A stretch of 64,000 nucleotides of DNA from Arthrobacter ramosus. Its GTDB lineage: Bacteria; Actinomycetota; Actinomycetes; Actinomycetales; Micrococcaceae. The DNA lies in assembly GCF_039535095.1 (NCBI RefSeq), contig NZ_BAAAWN010000001.1, positions 372,001-436,000 on the forward strand, written 5' to 3'. The notes beneath the pieces are model-generated. The model was not told the origin of the DNA. It searched no databases and saw nothing but the letters and a program-made list of their open reading frames with translations. Shown here one piece after another: positions 49,481 to 60,561 of the stretch (within the stretch, counting starts at the first letter, position 1; each line of letters starts with the position of its first letter). The position numbers and the translations under genes are program-made.

Positions 49481-51556
49481 CTAGGCGGGAGTGGCGACGA
49501 CGGCGACGCCTCCGGCAGTAAGGTTTAGCGTACCTCCGGTGGGTGCCCCGCTCAGGAGCTCGACGCCGTCGAGCGGCACCTCCACGTCCTGCGAGCCGTG
49601 GTTGATGACGAAGGTCCAGTCCTTGGTGCCGTTGCTCCTGCGGACGATTTCCACGTCTTCCGGGGGCTGAATGCCCAGGACCGGCTCCACCCCGGCGTCC
49701 GAGCACAGGAGCTGGACCAGTTCGGCCAGTCCCGCGCGGCCCAGACTCGTGGCCACGTAGTAGGCGGCACCGCGTCCGGCGGATCCCGCCCGGCGGGTCA
49801 CCGCCGGCGAGCCGTCGACGCCGGTGCGTGCGACGCCGGCGCCTGTGCCGTTTGTGTCTCCGCCGCCGTCGAACGTGGCAAGAACCTCCGCCGCGGTTGC
49901 CTTCCCCAGCTCGCTCCAGACTGTCCCGGAGCCGAAGCGGCTCAAGCCGACGGCATCGCCGGAACGCAGGGGGAAGAATTCCTCCATGCTCACGCCGAGC
50001 AGTTCGGAGAATGCCCCGGGATAACCGCCGCCGTTGACCGGGTCCATACGGATGTGATCGTTTTCGTCAACGATTCCGGAGAAATAGGTGATCACGAGGG
50101 TTCCGCCGGCTTCGACATACTCGTGGAGCTTTGCCGCACCTTCATCCGTGACCAGGTACAGCATGGGGGCGATCACCAGTTTGTAGCCGGAAAGGTCATC
50201 GGTGCTTTGCCGGATGTCCGTGGTGACGCCTGCCCGGTAGAGGGCGTCGTGCCAGCGCCGCGTTTCCGGGAGGTTCCGTGCGTCCTCGCTGGGGTGCGAG
50301 TCCAGTTCGGTGCCCCAGCGGGCGTCGGTGTCGTGGATGATGCAGGCTTCGGCCTGGACCGTTGAGCCGGCCACCTCCGAAATGCTCTCGAGCGCGCGGC
50401 CCAGCTCCACCACTTCGCGCCAGACTTTGCTGTCGCGGCCGGCATGGGGGACCAGTCCGGAGTGGTATTTTTCGGCCCCGGCGCGGGAAGCCCGCCATTG
50501 GAAGAACAACACGCCATCGGTTCCGCGGGCCACGTGCTGCAGCGAGTTGCGCAGCATTTCGCCCGGTGCTTTGGCCACATTGCGGGGTTGCCAGTTGACT
50601 GCCGAGGTGGAGTGTTCCATCAGGAGCCATGGCTTGCCCTGTGCCCAGCCGCGGGTGAGGTCCGCTGTCATGGCCAGTTCCTGGAAGTTCCGTTCGTCGG
50701 CCGCAATCAGATAGTGGTCATTGGACACGACATCCATATGCCCGGACCAGCGCCAATAGTCCACAGGAGCGCTCAGGCCCATGTTGAAGCCCATGAAATT
50801 GGTGGTCACCGGGTGCTTCGAATTGGCCCGGATGATGTCTGCCTCTGCGTTGAAGCACTCAAGAAGGGCATCGGAGGAGAACCTCGCGAAATCCAGTTGC
50901 TGCGTGGGGTTAACCCACGTTCCCGAGCGGCGCGGCGGCAGGATCTCGGCCCAGTCGTGGTAATGCTGGGACCAGAAGGCCGTGCCCCAGGCCTCATTGA
51001 GCGCGTCCAGGCTCCCGTACCTGGCCTGGAGCCATTCCTGGAAGCCACGCTCCGCGTGGGGGCCGAAGTCCGGTTGGTTGTGGCAGCCGTACTCGTTGTG
51101 GACATGCCACATCACGACGGCGGGGTGCCCCGCGTAGCGCTGGACGATCGCCGTCGTCAGGGCTGCTGCCGCCCGGCGATAGTCCGGCGAGCACGCCGCG
51201 AAGGCCTGGCGCGAACCGTAACTTTGCCGGACGCCGTCGGCATCCACCGGGAGTGAATCGGGGTACTTGCGGCTGAACCACGGCGGGGGAGAAGCACTCG
51301 CGTTCGCGAGATCCGCACTGATGCCGTTGGCGTGGAGCAGGTCAAGGATCCTGTCCAGCCAGCCGAACTCGTACCGGCCTTCTTCGGGCTCCAGAAGGGC
51401 CCAACTGAAGATGCCGACACTGACGAGGTTCACCCCGGCTTCCTTCATGAGGGCGACGTCGTGTTTCCAGACCTCTTCGGCCCATTGTTCGGGGTTGTAG
51501 TCGCCGCCGAACGCGATCCGGCCGCCCAACTTGTCGACGATGTAATCCATTGCCAT
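49481..51556 (-). CDS. Beta-galactosidase, GH42, 691 aa
   Basis: Retaining beta-galactosidase of family 42. Signs: GRIAFGGDYNPEQWAEEVW, IFSWALLEPEEGRYEF, acid/base Glu in MWHVHNEYGCHNQ, nucleophile Glu in WLLMEHSTSAVNW, the trimerisation domain (about residues 395-610) and a small C-terminal beta domain. No signal peptide, so it acts on imported galactosides (lactose, galacto-oligosaccharides or arabinogalactan pieces). ATG 51556 lies 5 nt after the permease stop, with its ribosome binding site (AAGGA) in the permease's last codons. Confidence 0.94.
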   Translation of the reverse strand: MAMDYIVDKLGGRIAFGGDYNPEQWAEEVWKHDVALMKEAGVNLVSVGIFSWALLEPEEGRYEFGWLDRILDLLHANGISADLANASASPPPWFSRKYPDSLPVDADGVRQSYGSRQAFAACSPDYRRAAAALTTAIVQRYAGHPAVVMWHVHNEYGCHNQPDFGPHAERGFQEWLQARYGSLDALNEAWGTAFWSQHYHDWAEILPPRRSGTWVNPTQQLDFARFSSDALLECFNAEADIIRANSKHPVTTNFMGFNMGLSAPVDYWRWSGHMDVVSNDHYLIAADERNFQELAMTADLTRGWAQGKPWLLMEHSTSAVNWQPRNVAKAPGEMLRNSLQHVARGTDGVLFFQWRASRAGAEKYHSGLVPHAGRDSKVWREVVELGRALESISEVAGSTVQAEACIIHDTDARWGTELDSHPSEDARNLPETRRWHDALYRAGVTTDIRQSTDDLSGYKLVIAPMLYLVTDEGAAKLHEYVEAGGTLVITYFSGIVDENDHIRMDPVNGGGYPGAFSELLGVSMEEFFPLRSGDAVGLSRFGSGTVWSELGKATAAEVLATFDGGGDTNGTGAGVARTGVDGSPAVTRRAGSAGRGAAYYVATSLGRAGLAELVQLLCSDAGVEPVLGIQPPEDVEIVRRSNGTKDWTFVINHGSQDVEVPLDGVELLSGAPTGGTLNLTAGGVAVVATPA

Positions 51557-51561
51557 GCGTT

Positions 51562-52473
51562 TTATCCTTTGCTGGAACCGAGCGTGAGACCGGCCACGAA
51601 TTGGCGCTGCAGCACGAGGTAGATGATCAGGGTGGGTATCACGGTGATGGTGGCGCCGGCCGCCAGCAGGTTGTAGTTGCTGAGGAACTCGCCCTGCAGG
51701 TTGTTGATGGCCGTTGTGATCGGCAGCCGGTTACCGCTTTGGATGAAGAGAAGCGGCCAGAAGAAGTCGTTGTAGATGAAGATGACTTCCAGGGTTCCGA
51801 GCGCCGCGAGGGCGGGCCGGCACAGCGGCAGGATGATGTTCCAGTACTGCCGCCAGATCCCGGCACCGTCCACGAGCGCGGCCTCCGTCAGGTCGGACGA
51901 GAGGGCCTTCATGTAGTTGGAAAGCACGAAAGTGCAAAACCCGATCTGGAACGCCGTGTCCACGGCGATCACCGAGATGTAGGTGTTGAGCAGGTTGCCG
52001 GAATCGCTGAAGGAGTACGGCAGCGTGACATGTTTGAACATCTCGAACAACGGGGCTGCCAGAACCTGCGGGGGAAGGAGGTTCCCGGCCGTGAACATGA
52101 TCAGGAGCGTGACGTTGAATTTCCAGCTCACCCTGGAGACGGCGAATGCCATCATCGAGGCAAAAAACAGGGTCAGGAGCACCGCCGGCACGGTGATGAT
52201 CACCGAGTTCAGGAGGTATTTCGAGAATCCGCCTTGGGTCCAGGCTTGGATGAAGTTGTCGAAATTGAAGGTGCCGCCAAGGCTGAAATAGCCGTATTTG
52301 TCCGTATCCGCCTTGGGACGCAACGCCGTGAACAAGGACCAACCCAGCGGAATCAGCCACATTATTGCCATGACGGTCAGGAAAATATGGGTCCCGTAGT
52401 GGCGCTTCCCGGAGGTCCGGGTTGTGCCTGCGGCTGCTGTTGTGCGCGGGATGGGGTTGGCGAGGGTGCTCAT
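51562..52473 (-). CDS. Sugar ABC transporter permease, MalG type, 303 aa
   Basis: Six-helix permease with the EAA loop LSSDLTEAALVDGAGIWRQYW and the MalG-like C-terminus RQFVAGLTLGSSKG. The ATG overlaps the stop of the MalF-type gene by 4 nt. It belongs to the beta-galactoside importer. Confidence 0.92.
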   Translation of the reverse strand: MSTLANPIPRTTAAAGTTRTSGKRHYGTHIFLTVMAIMWLIPLGWSLFTALRPKADTDKYGYFSLGGTFNFDNFIQAWTQGGFSKYLLNSVIITVPAVLLTLFFASMMAFAVSRVSWKFNVTLLIMFTAGNLLPPQVLAAPLFEMFKHVTLPYSFSDSGNLLNTYISVIAVDTAFQIGFCTFVLSNYMKALSSDLTEAALVDGAGIWRQYWNIILPLCRPALAALGTLEVIFIYNDFFWPLLFIQSGNRLPITTAINNLQGEFLSNYNLLAAGATITVIPTLIIYLVLQRQFVAGLTLGSSKG

Positions 52474-53474
52474 GCCTTGCTCTCCTTGCCGAAGGTGCGG
52501 ATGAGGTAGAAAACGATGGGGATCAGCGAGATGACCAGGAGAATCACCGCGAGGGACGAGCCGACCCCGATCACCTGGCCTTCGCCGATCAGGTTCTGGA
52601 TCACCAGGGCGCTGATCAGTTCAAGGCCGTTGGTCCCTCGGTTGATGACGTACACAATGTCGAAGGCACGTAGCGACTCGATGATCGTAATCACCACGAT
52701 CACGATGTTCACGGGGCGCATTGCCGGGAAGACGATACGGAAGAACGTCTGCGCCGCATTGGCGCCGTCGATCGACGCCGCTTCCTTCAGCGAAGGGTCC
52801 ACGCCCTTGAGCCCGGCCAAGTACAGGATCATCACGTAGCCCGCGTGACGCCACGTAGCTGCAACCATGGCCGCCCAGATATTGACGTTCGAATTTCCAA
52901 ACCAGTCCACAGCCTGCGGTGTGCCCGCTGTCCCCAGGAGGTAGTTCAGGAGTCCGCTGTCCCGGTTGTAGAACAGCTGCCAGATGATGCCGATGAGGGC
53001 CAGCGACAACATGACGGGTGTGAAGAAGATGCTCTGGTAGATCTTGCTGCCGCGGATCTTCTGGTCCAGGAGCACGGCCAGCAGCAGGCCGAGGGGCGTC
53101 GCGATGAGGGCCAGGAAGACAAGCCACAGGACGTTGTGCTGGATCGCGGGCCAGAACGGGGGATAGTCCTGGACCACGTAGCGGTAGTTGTCCGTCCCTG
53201 CGGCCTTGATGTCCTTCAGGTCCAGGCCGTTCCAGCGGGTGAAGCTCAGCGCAATGGAGAAGAGCGTGGGCAGCCAGACCAGCAGCAGCTGGATCAGCGT
53301 AGGCAGGCCCACCATGATCGCGAGGATGAATTTGTCACGGCGCGTGAGGCGGCGGACCCTGCCTGCTTTGCCGGTCCGCCTGCCGGTGCCGGGCTGGCTC
53401 TTGCCGGCCGTGGTTCGCCCTGCAGCACCGGGCTCGCTGTCCGGTGCTGCAGGTTTCTCGGCGGTAGTACTCAT
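52470..53474 (-). CDS. Sugar ABC transporter permease, MalF type, 334 aa
   Basis: A roughly 45-residue hydrophilic N-terminus rich in Gly/Lys/Arg is followed by six helices and the EAA loop PSLKEAASIDGANAAQTFF. It pairs with the MalG-type gene through a 4-nt overlap and follows the binding-protein gene after 14 nt. The family is UgpA/LacF-like. Confidence 0.92.
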   Translation of the reverse strand: MSTTAEKPAAPDSEPGAAGRTTAGKSQPGTGRRTGKAGRVRRLTRRDKFILAIMVGLPTLIQLLLVWLPTLFSIALSFTRWNGLDLKDIKAAGTDNYRYVVQDYPPFWPAIQHNVLWLVFLALIATPLGLLLAVLLDQKIRGSKIYQSIFFTPVMLSLALIGIIWQLFYNRDSGLLNYLLGTAGTPQAVDWFGNSNVNIWAAMVAATWRHAGYVMILYLAGLKGVDPSLKEAASIDGANAAQTFFRIVFPAMRPVNIVIVVITIIESLRAFDIVYVINRGTNGLELISALVIQNLIGEGQVIGVGSSLAVILLVISLIPIVFYLIRTFGKESKA

Positions 53475-53488
53475 GGGGATTCCTTCAC

Positions 53489-54805
53489 CTACTGGGCTGC
53501 GTAAAGGGTCTTGGCCTGCGCTTCAAGGTTCTTGACGTCCACGGTGCCGTCCTTGATGAAGGACTGCAGCGCCGGGATCATCACGTTGTTCGCCATGGCA
53601 GGGAGGGCATCCCGGTCCAGGAACTGGCTGATGTACTTGGCATTGGCGATGGTGTCCGCGCACTTCTTGTTCAGCGGCGTGAACTTTGACGTGTCGGCGC
53701 CCTTGACGGTGGCGATGTTGGAGCCATCCACGGCTGAGTAGGCGTTCTGGCCTTCGGCGGATCCCATGAACGCCAGGAAGTCGTGCGCTGCCTTGTTGTC
53801 GCCGCCCTTCTTGGACAGGAGCAGTCCGTCGATGGGGGCCTCGACGGCGTCGGTGCCTTCCACTGCGATTTCCGGGAACGGGAAGAAATCGATGTCCGCC
53901 AGCACAGCGGGATCCGTGAATTGCTGGGTCACGAACGAACCCAACAGGTACATGCCGGTCTTCTTGGCTTCGAGTGCCTTGGCCGCATCCTGCCACGTCT
54001 GGCCGAGGGCATTGGGGTCTTGGAACGGCAGGAGGGCTTTCCAGGTGTCGAAGACGTCGCTGACCTTCTTCTGGTCCCAGCTTTCCTTGTGGGCGGTCAG
54101 GTCCACGTGGAATTGGTAGCCATTGAGGCGCATGTTGATGTAGTCGAAGGTGCCCATGGCGGGCCAACCGTCCTTGTCCGCGAAGCCGATCGGGATGATG
54201 CCGTCGGACTTCATCTTGGCGGCCAAGGTCTTCAGCTCATCGAACGTCTTGGGGACTGCGTAGCCCTTTTCGGCCCAAAAGCTCTTCCGGTAGAAGAAGC
54301 CCCACGGGTAGTTGTAGTTGGGGACCAGGTACATCTTGCCGTCCGGCCCGGTGGAGGCCTTCTTCATGGCGTCGGAGAAGTTGCTGCCGATCGTTGCCCA
54401 CACGTCATCCACGGGAGCCAGGAGGCCCTTGCCCGCGTAGTACTGCATGCGGTAGCCGGCGAACCAGGTGAAGGCATCGTCGGGGCTGCCCTGGAGGTAG
54501 GAGTTGATCTTGTTCTGGAAGTCGTTGTGCGGGACGACGTTGGTGGCCACCGTGATGCCGGACTTCTTGGTGAAGGCATCGGTGACGGCTTTGTAGGCTG
54601 CCTTGGGAACATCGTCCGAAGAACCCGAGCCGAAGGTCAGGCTGTTCGAGGAGGCTCCGGGAGCTGGCCCGGAGCCACCGGTGCAAGCAGCCAGCAGCGG
54701 AATGCCGGCGAGCCCCGCGGCACCGATACCGAGCGTTTTCAGGATGGTGCGGCGTCCAGGGCCCGCATTGTGGGCCGACTGGAACGGGTCAAGATTCGCT
54801 GCCAT
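53489..54805 (-). CDS. Sugar ABC transporter substrate-binding lipoprotein with Tat-like signal, 438 aa
   Basis: Extracellular sugar-binding protein. The N-terminus has a long polar stretch, then GRRTILKTLGIGAAGLAGIP (twin arginine) and the lipobox LLAACTGG, so a Tat-exported lipoprotein is likely. The mature part is NGcE/family-1 like (DAFTWFAGYRMQYYAGKGLL, YPWGFFYRKSFWAEKGY, KKTGMYLLGSFVTQQF). AGGGAGAGAAC precedes ATG 54805; the frame is open further upstream without signals. It is first in the operon binding protein, MalF, MalG, GH42, DeoR. Confidence 0.9.
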   Translation of the reverse strand: MAANLDPFQSAHNAGPGRRTILKTLGIGAAGLAGIPLLAACTGGSGPAPGASSNSLTFGSGSSDDVPKAAYKAVTDAFTKKSGITVATNVVPHNDFQNKINSYLQGSPDDAFTWFAGYRMQYYAGKGLLAPVDDVWATIGSNFSDAMKKASTGPDGKMYLVPNYNYPWGFFYRKSFWAEKGYAVPKTFDELKTLAAKMKSDGIIPIGFADKDGWPAMGTFDYINMRLNGYQFHVDLTAHKESWDQKKVSDVFDTWKALLPFQDPNALGQTWQDAAKALEAKKTGMYLLGSFVTQQFTDPAVLADIDFFPFPEIAVEGTDAVEAPIDGLLLSKKGGDNKAAHDFLAFMGSAEGQNAYSAVDGSNIATVKGADTSKFTPLNKKCADTIANAKYISQFLDRDALPAMANNVMIPALQSFIKDGTVDVKNLEAQAKTLYAAQ

Positions 54806-54856
54806 GTTCTCTCCCTTGAAAGCGTGGTGCTTGTGAGTTTTCTCACGTAGAACTCG

Positions 54857-54901
54857 ACTATAACCGCTCAAAACAGAACATGAAAGAACTAAATATAACA
54901 T
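54857..54901 (-). promoter_or_regulatory. Promoter/operator region of the beta-galactoside operon
   Basis: On the minus strand a TATAGT -10 (54862-54857) has a weak -35 TTTCAT. Two direct repeats, ATGTTAT (54901-54895) and ATGTTCT (54881-54875), lie 20 bp apart, two helix turns. Such direct repeats suit a DeoR-family regulator; the operon's last gene encodes one. Confidence 0.45.
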
Positions 54902-54925
54902 TCTTGCGACGGCGGGTTTTAAGAC

Positions 54926-54959
54926 AAAAGCGGCGGTCCTCTTTGGAGAGAACCGCCGC
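54926..54959 (-). terminator. Terminator of acs
   Basis: GGCGGTTCTCT/AGAGGACCGCC stem with one mismatch (54930-54959) and a 4-nt loop, then TTTT on the minus strand (54929-54926). It lies 45 nt past the acs stop. Confidence 0.75.
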
Positions 54960-55003
54960 CTTAGCTTGGTGGCCTTTGGAGCTTTGCTTGTTTGGGGCCG
55001 TGC

Positions 55004-57040
<2,037 letters not shown>

Positions 57041-57171
57041 GTGAACCTCATCATTCATCGATCTCTGCCGCGCGGGTGTCCCGTGAGCGGGGCCGCCCCA
57101 ACCGAGCCGATCGTGCACGGCGTTGGGCTGCGGCGCCTCACGGGATTCCGCAAAGAGCTTTTCCGGAACCC

Positions 57172-57212
57172 ACCTTAGCGTTTTGAGCCGACAACAAGTG
57201 TCTGCGGTCACA
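57172..57212 (-). promoter_or_regulatory. Candidate GlxR-activated acs promoter
   Basis: On the minus strand a -10 TAAGGT (57177-57172) lacks a -35. Instead AGTGTCTGCGGTCACA (57197-57212), with the perfect half-site TCACA, is centred about 40 bp before the predicted start (near 57165), the class II Crp position. The 425-bp divergent gap 57041-57465 also holds the palindrome CGTCTCGAGACG (57363-57374) on the side of the membrane-protein gene. Confidence 0.45.
57179..57200. repeat. R2 repeat remnant
   Basis: CGTTTTGAGC-CGACAACAAGTG matches the middle and right arm of R2 copy 3 with the left arm and centre deleted. It overlaps the acs promoter region. Short, so chance similarity cannot be excluded. 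Confidence 0.35.
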
Positions 57213-57465
57213 ATCTGGACCGTGAGCGGCCGGTGATTCGCGCCGAACGGCGCCGAAGGCTCCCGGGCTGGCTCCCGACGCGGGGAATATTACGGTGCGG
57301 TATCCCGGCGTCCGCGCCCGCGCCAACTAGTGGACTGTCAGACGCGTGGCATAGGCTGAGAACGTCTCGAGACGCGAAAACTTGCCGCCTGACCTGGCCC
57401 GAAAACACGGAGTGCAGCCTTGGGCGGCAGCGTACCGGGCACCGCCGTACAAAGGAGATTTGCAC

Positions 57466-58617
57466 ATGAACCAGACGAGCCAAGGTCCGAAATACGGTGC
57501 ACTCGCGCCCGGATCGGCCCCCGAAGCAGCAGCTGGATCCGGGGCGCCAGAGCCCGGCAGCGTGACCTCCTCGAAGTACCAGGCCGTGCTGGGTCCGTTC
57601 ACTATCCGGGACCTGACCGTTTTCGGCTCCACCTTGCTGATGTTTGTGGGGTCCCTCCTGCCGATGTTTGGCGGGCGCTACAACCTGTGGAACCTTGACA
57701 ACCTTTTCTTCCTGGCACTGGGCATCATTCTTCCCCTCGTAGTTGCCGCTTTGTTCGTTGCCCGTCGCCTGCAGCCGGGGAACATTGTGAGAATCGGTTC
57801 CCTCTCGACTGACCAGTTCGCTTCCGTTGTGGCGTCGTTCGCTTTGACCCTGTTCTTCCTGTCCGCAGCAGGCGCGTTTACCGTTTTCGTGCTCGTCGGT
57901 CTCATTGGCGCGATAGGTCTTCTGGCCGCGACGGTCCTGGCTCCCCACTTGCCGCTTCTCCGGGACGATTTCAAGGACCGGGCCGAACAGCCCGCTCACG
58001 TTGTGGCCCGTGAATCGGCCATTCCAACGCGCAAGCCTGCCGTGCCGAAGCCAGCGAAGCCTATGCCGGCGCCTGCCAGCCCGGCACCCGTAGAGGCCGC
58101 TGCCCCAGCGCCGGCCGGGGAAGCCCCCGAACCCGCACCCGCCGTCGTCGCTCCCGCCGGGCCCGCCGCCGTCGTACCTGCCGAGTCGGCAGAGGATCCA
58201 GCAGCAGGCGGTGTCCGGGACGCGCATGCGCACACGCCTACGCCCGAGGAGCCCAAGCACCTGCCTACTGCCACCATGGCTACGCCGATCGTCGGCGGCC
58301 CGGATATGGTAGCCGGGGCCGCCACCCAGCACATCGGCACGGTCGATCAGCCCCGGATGTACGAGCCCATCGGCGCCACCGTGGATCCGGCCACGCGAAA
58401 GGACGAATCCGACCACCAGTCGGGGTACGAGGCATTCTGGTTCGCCGTGGCCCATCCCCGCGTCGTTGTCGACGAGCACACAGGAATGCCCGCCTTCACC
58501 ATCGAACCGGGCGCGTGGGTCCTGGCCCTCGAAGACCGCGGCGAGGAATTCCTCGTGCAGGATACTGACGGCAAGGTGGGCGTCCTGCGCGATCTCAGCC
58601 ACATCGAACGCGGCTGA
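57466..58617 (+). CDS. Membrane protein of unknown function with Pro/Ala-rich linker, 383 aa
   Basis: AAAGGAGATTTGCAC precedes ATG 57466. The polar N-terminus (1-45) is followed by four hydrophobic helices (about 52-72, 78-100, 118-135, 137-155), a long Pro/Ala/Val-rich linker (about 175-265: [20 protein letters not shown]) and a folded C-terminal part (about 305-383) ending in [22 protein letters not shown]3-like. I do not recognise the family. It lies just upstream of nth, where mycobacteria also have a small membrane-protein gene. Confidence 0.75.
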   Translation: MNQTSQGPKYGALAPGSAPEAAAGSGAPEPGSVTSSKYQAVLGPFTIRDLTVFGSTLLMFVGSLLPMFGGRYNLWNLDNLFFLALGIILPLVVAALFVARRLQPGNIVRIGSLSTDQFASVVASFALTLFFLSAAGAFTVFVLVGLIGAIGLLAATVLAPHLPLLRDDFKDRAEQPAHVVARESAIPTRKPAVPKPAKPMPAPASPAPVEAAAPAPAGEAPEPAPAVVAPAGPAAVVPAESAEDPAAGGVRDAHAHTPTPEEPKHLPTATMATPIVGGPDMVAGAATQHIGTVDQPRMYEPIGATVDPATRKDESDHQSGYEAFWFAVAHPRVVVDEHTGMPAFTIEPGAWVLALEDRGEEFLVQDTDGKVGVLRDLSHIERG

Positions 58618-58628
58618 CCAGGCCGGCT

Positions 58629-59420
58629 GTGGACACCGTCGTCGAAACCCCGCTGGCTCTGAAGCGGCGTGCGCGCAAAATCAACAAGGCGCTTGCTGAG
58701 CTCTATCCCTACGCCCACGCTGAGCTTGATTTCCGGAACCCGTTCGAGCTGGTAGTGGCCACGGTGCTGTCCGCCCAGACCACGGATGTGCTGGTCAACC
58801 AGGTCACCAAGATCCTGTTCGCACGCTATCCGGATGCCCGGAGCATGGCCGAGGCAGAGATTGCCGAGCTGGAGGCGATCCTGCAGCCCACCGGTTTCTT
58901 CCGTGCGAAGGCGAAGAACGTCCTGGCGTTGAGCACGCGCTTGGTGGACGAATTCGACGGCGAGGTTCCTGGCCGGCTGGAAGATCTGGTGACGCTTCCC
59001 GGCGTCGGGCGTAAAACGGCAAATGTGGTGCTGGGCAACGCGTTCGGCGTCCCGGGAATCACTGTGGACACGCATTTTGGCAGGCTGGCGCGCAGGTTTG
59101 GCTGGACGTCGTCCGAGGACCCGGTGAAGATCGAGTTCGACGTCGCCGAGCTGTTCGAGCCCAAGGACTGGACCATGCTGTCCCACCGCGTGGTTTTCCA
59201 CGGACGCAGAGTTTGCCATGCGCGCCGGCCAGCGTGTGGAGCATGTGCGGTGGCCAACTGGTGCCCGAGCTATGGCGAAGGCGAAAAGGATCCCGTCAAA
59301 GCGGCCAAGTTGCTCAAATACGAACTGGCCCCGGGCAACGAAGCGCTTCTCGCAAAGCTGCTTGCCGAGACCCATCGCGCGGCCGAGATTCGGATGGAAT
59401 CACAAAGGAGACCGGCATGA
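58629..59420 (+). CDS. nth: Endonuclease III, 263 aa
   Basis: DNA N-glycosylase/AP lyase for oxidised pyrimidines. The helix-hairpin-helix [17 protein letters not shown] contains the catalytic Lys, [14 protein letters not shown] the catalytic Asp, and a 4Fe-4S loop follows ([19 protein letters not shown]). GTG 58629 is the start. A 35-residue C-terminal extension rich in Ala/Glu/Lys is present. ATGA overlap with the NUDIX gene shows coupled translation. Confidence 0.93.
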   Translation: MDTVVETPLALKRRARKINKALAELYPYAHAELDFRNPFELVVATVLSAQTTDVLVNQVTKILFARYPDARSMAEAEIAELEAILQPTGFFRAKAKNVLALSTRLVDEFDGEVPGRLEDLVTLPGVGRKTANVVLGNAFGVPGITVDTHFGRLARRFGWTSSEDPVKIEFDVAELFEPKDWTMLSHRVVFHGRRVCHARRPACGACAVANWCPSYGEGEKDPVKAAKLLKYELAPGNEALLAKLLAETHRAAEIRMESQRRPA

Positions 59421-60097
59421 CCGCGCTCGAGGACCTCGTCAGTCTCATCACAAGGATTGATTCCGGGCTGCATCCCGGCCCTGATCCGCGGATTGCCGCT
59501 GCAACCGTAGATCCGGACAAGGCGCGAAAAGCGGCCGTGCTCATGCTCTTCGGCGTCTTGGACGACGTCCCCGCCCAATCCGGGAAACCGGTGGCCCCGG
59601 CTGATTTGGACGTGTTGCTCCTGGAACGCGCCCACACCCTGGACGACCATCCGGGACAGGTGGCGTTCCCCGGCGGCAGTATCGATCCCGGGGATGAGTC
59701 AGCCGTAGCGGCGGCCCTCAGGGAAGCGGAGGAGGAGACCGGCCTGGACAGCGGTGGCGTGCAGGTGCTGGGTGTCATGCCGGAACTCGGCCTGATCCGC
59801 AGCAATTTTATGGTCACACCGGTCTTGGCGTGGTGGGCGTCGCCGTCGCCAGTGATGGTGGTGGACTACGCCGAGTCCGCGCAAGTGTTCCGTGTTCCGG
59901 TGCGTGACCTCTTGGATCCAGACAACCGATACACCGGGACGCTCACGCGGCTCGGCCGGACGTTCTCAAGCCCGGTCTTCCAAGTCAACGGACTAGTGGT
60001 CTGGGGTTTCACCGGGATGGTGCTCAGCGGCCTGTTCGACGCTTTGGGGTGGACTGTTCCGTGGGACACGGAGCGCGTGCTCGAAATAGAGATTTAG
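59417..60097 (+). CDS. NUDIX hydrolase, CoA pyrophosphatase-like, 226 aa
   Basis: NUDIX box [27 protein letters not shown] (written here to show GX5EX7REUXEEXGU), preceded by [18 protein letters not shown], the UPF0035/CoAse signature. It probably cleaves CoA or its derivatives. GGAGACCGGC precedes ATG 59417, which overlaps the nth stop. The nth-CoAse pair is conserved in actinobacteria (Rv3674c, Rv3672c). Confidence 0.87.
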   Translation: MTALEDLVSLITRIDSGLHPGPDPRIAAATVDPDKARKAAVLMLFGVLDDVPAQSGKPVAPADLDVLLLERAHTLDDHPGQVAFPGGSIDPGDESAVAAALREAEEETGLDSGGVQVLGVMPELGLIRSNFMVTPVLAWWASPSPVMVVDYAESAQVFRVPVRDLLDPDNRYTGTLTRLGRTFSSPVFQVNGLVVWGFTGMVLSGLFDALGWTVPWDTERVLEIEI

Positions 60098-60138
60098 CCT
60101 CGCGCTATAGGCGCGTCTCCGGCTGCTGCGCCCTCCCG

Positions 60139-60339
60139 CTACGCTGCGTGCGGGGTTGTGTTTGAGTGATCCACCACGATGCCCGTGGCGGCATTTTCCC
60201 GCACGGCCGTGATGCCGGCCGCCACGGCCTTCAGGTGTTTGAACCGCGGCGATTCCGCCACCAGGGTTCCATCGGCAGTCGTCAGCCGAAACCGGTAACC
60301 ATCTTCGCCGTCTTTGAGAATTTCGAATCGTCCAGCCAT
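60139..60339 (-). CDS. DUF1508 (YegP-like) protein, 66 aa
   Basis: MAGRFEILKDGEDGYRFRLT, then VAAGITAVRENAATGIVVDHS: the same small family as the gene at 11144, with the identical VRENAATG core. ATG 60339 has GGGGAAC about 10 nt upstream; the frame is open to 60411. It is convergent with the CoAse gene. The 222-bp gap upstream (60340-60561) shows no further gene or clear hairpin. Confidence 0.85.
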   Translation of the reverse strand: MAGRFEILKDGEDGYRFRLTTADGTLVAESPRFKHLKAVAAGITAVRENAATGIVVDHSNTTPHAA

Positions 60340-60561
60340 CGTTGCTGTTCCCCCTTGGATACTGCCTCGCATACCGACTCGCACAGTTCGTGCGTCCTTG
60401 CACTGTGGCATTCCTCACTTCGGAAGCCACAACTCGAGACTATCGAGAAGAACCGGGAGGGCTGAAGTTACCTTGGAGTATATTACTTGCCTGAGTCATG
60501 CCAGGTTCGTATCCGCCGTATGACTCGCTTTCGGCCCCGGTGAGGGCTATCGTTCCGGACT

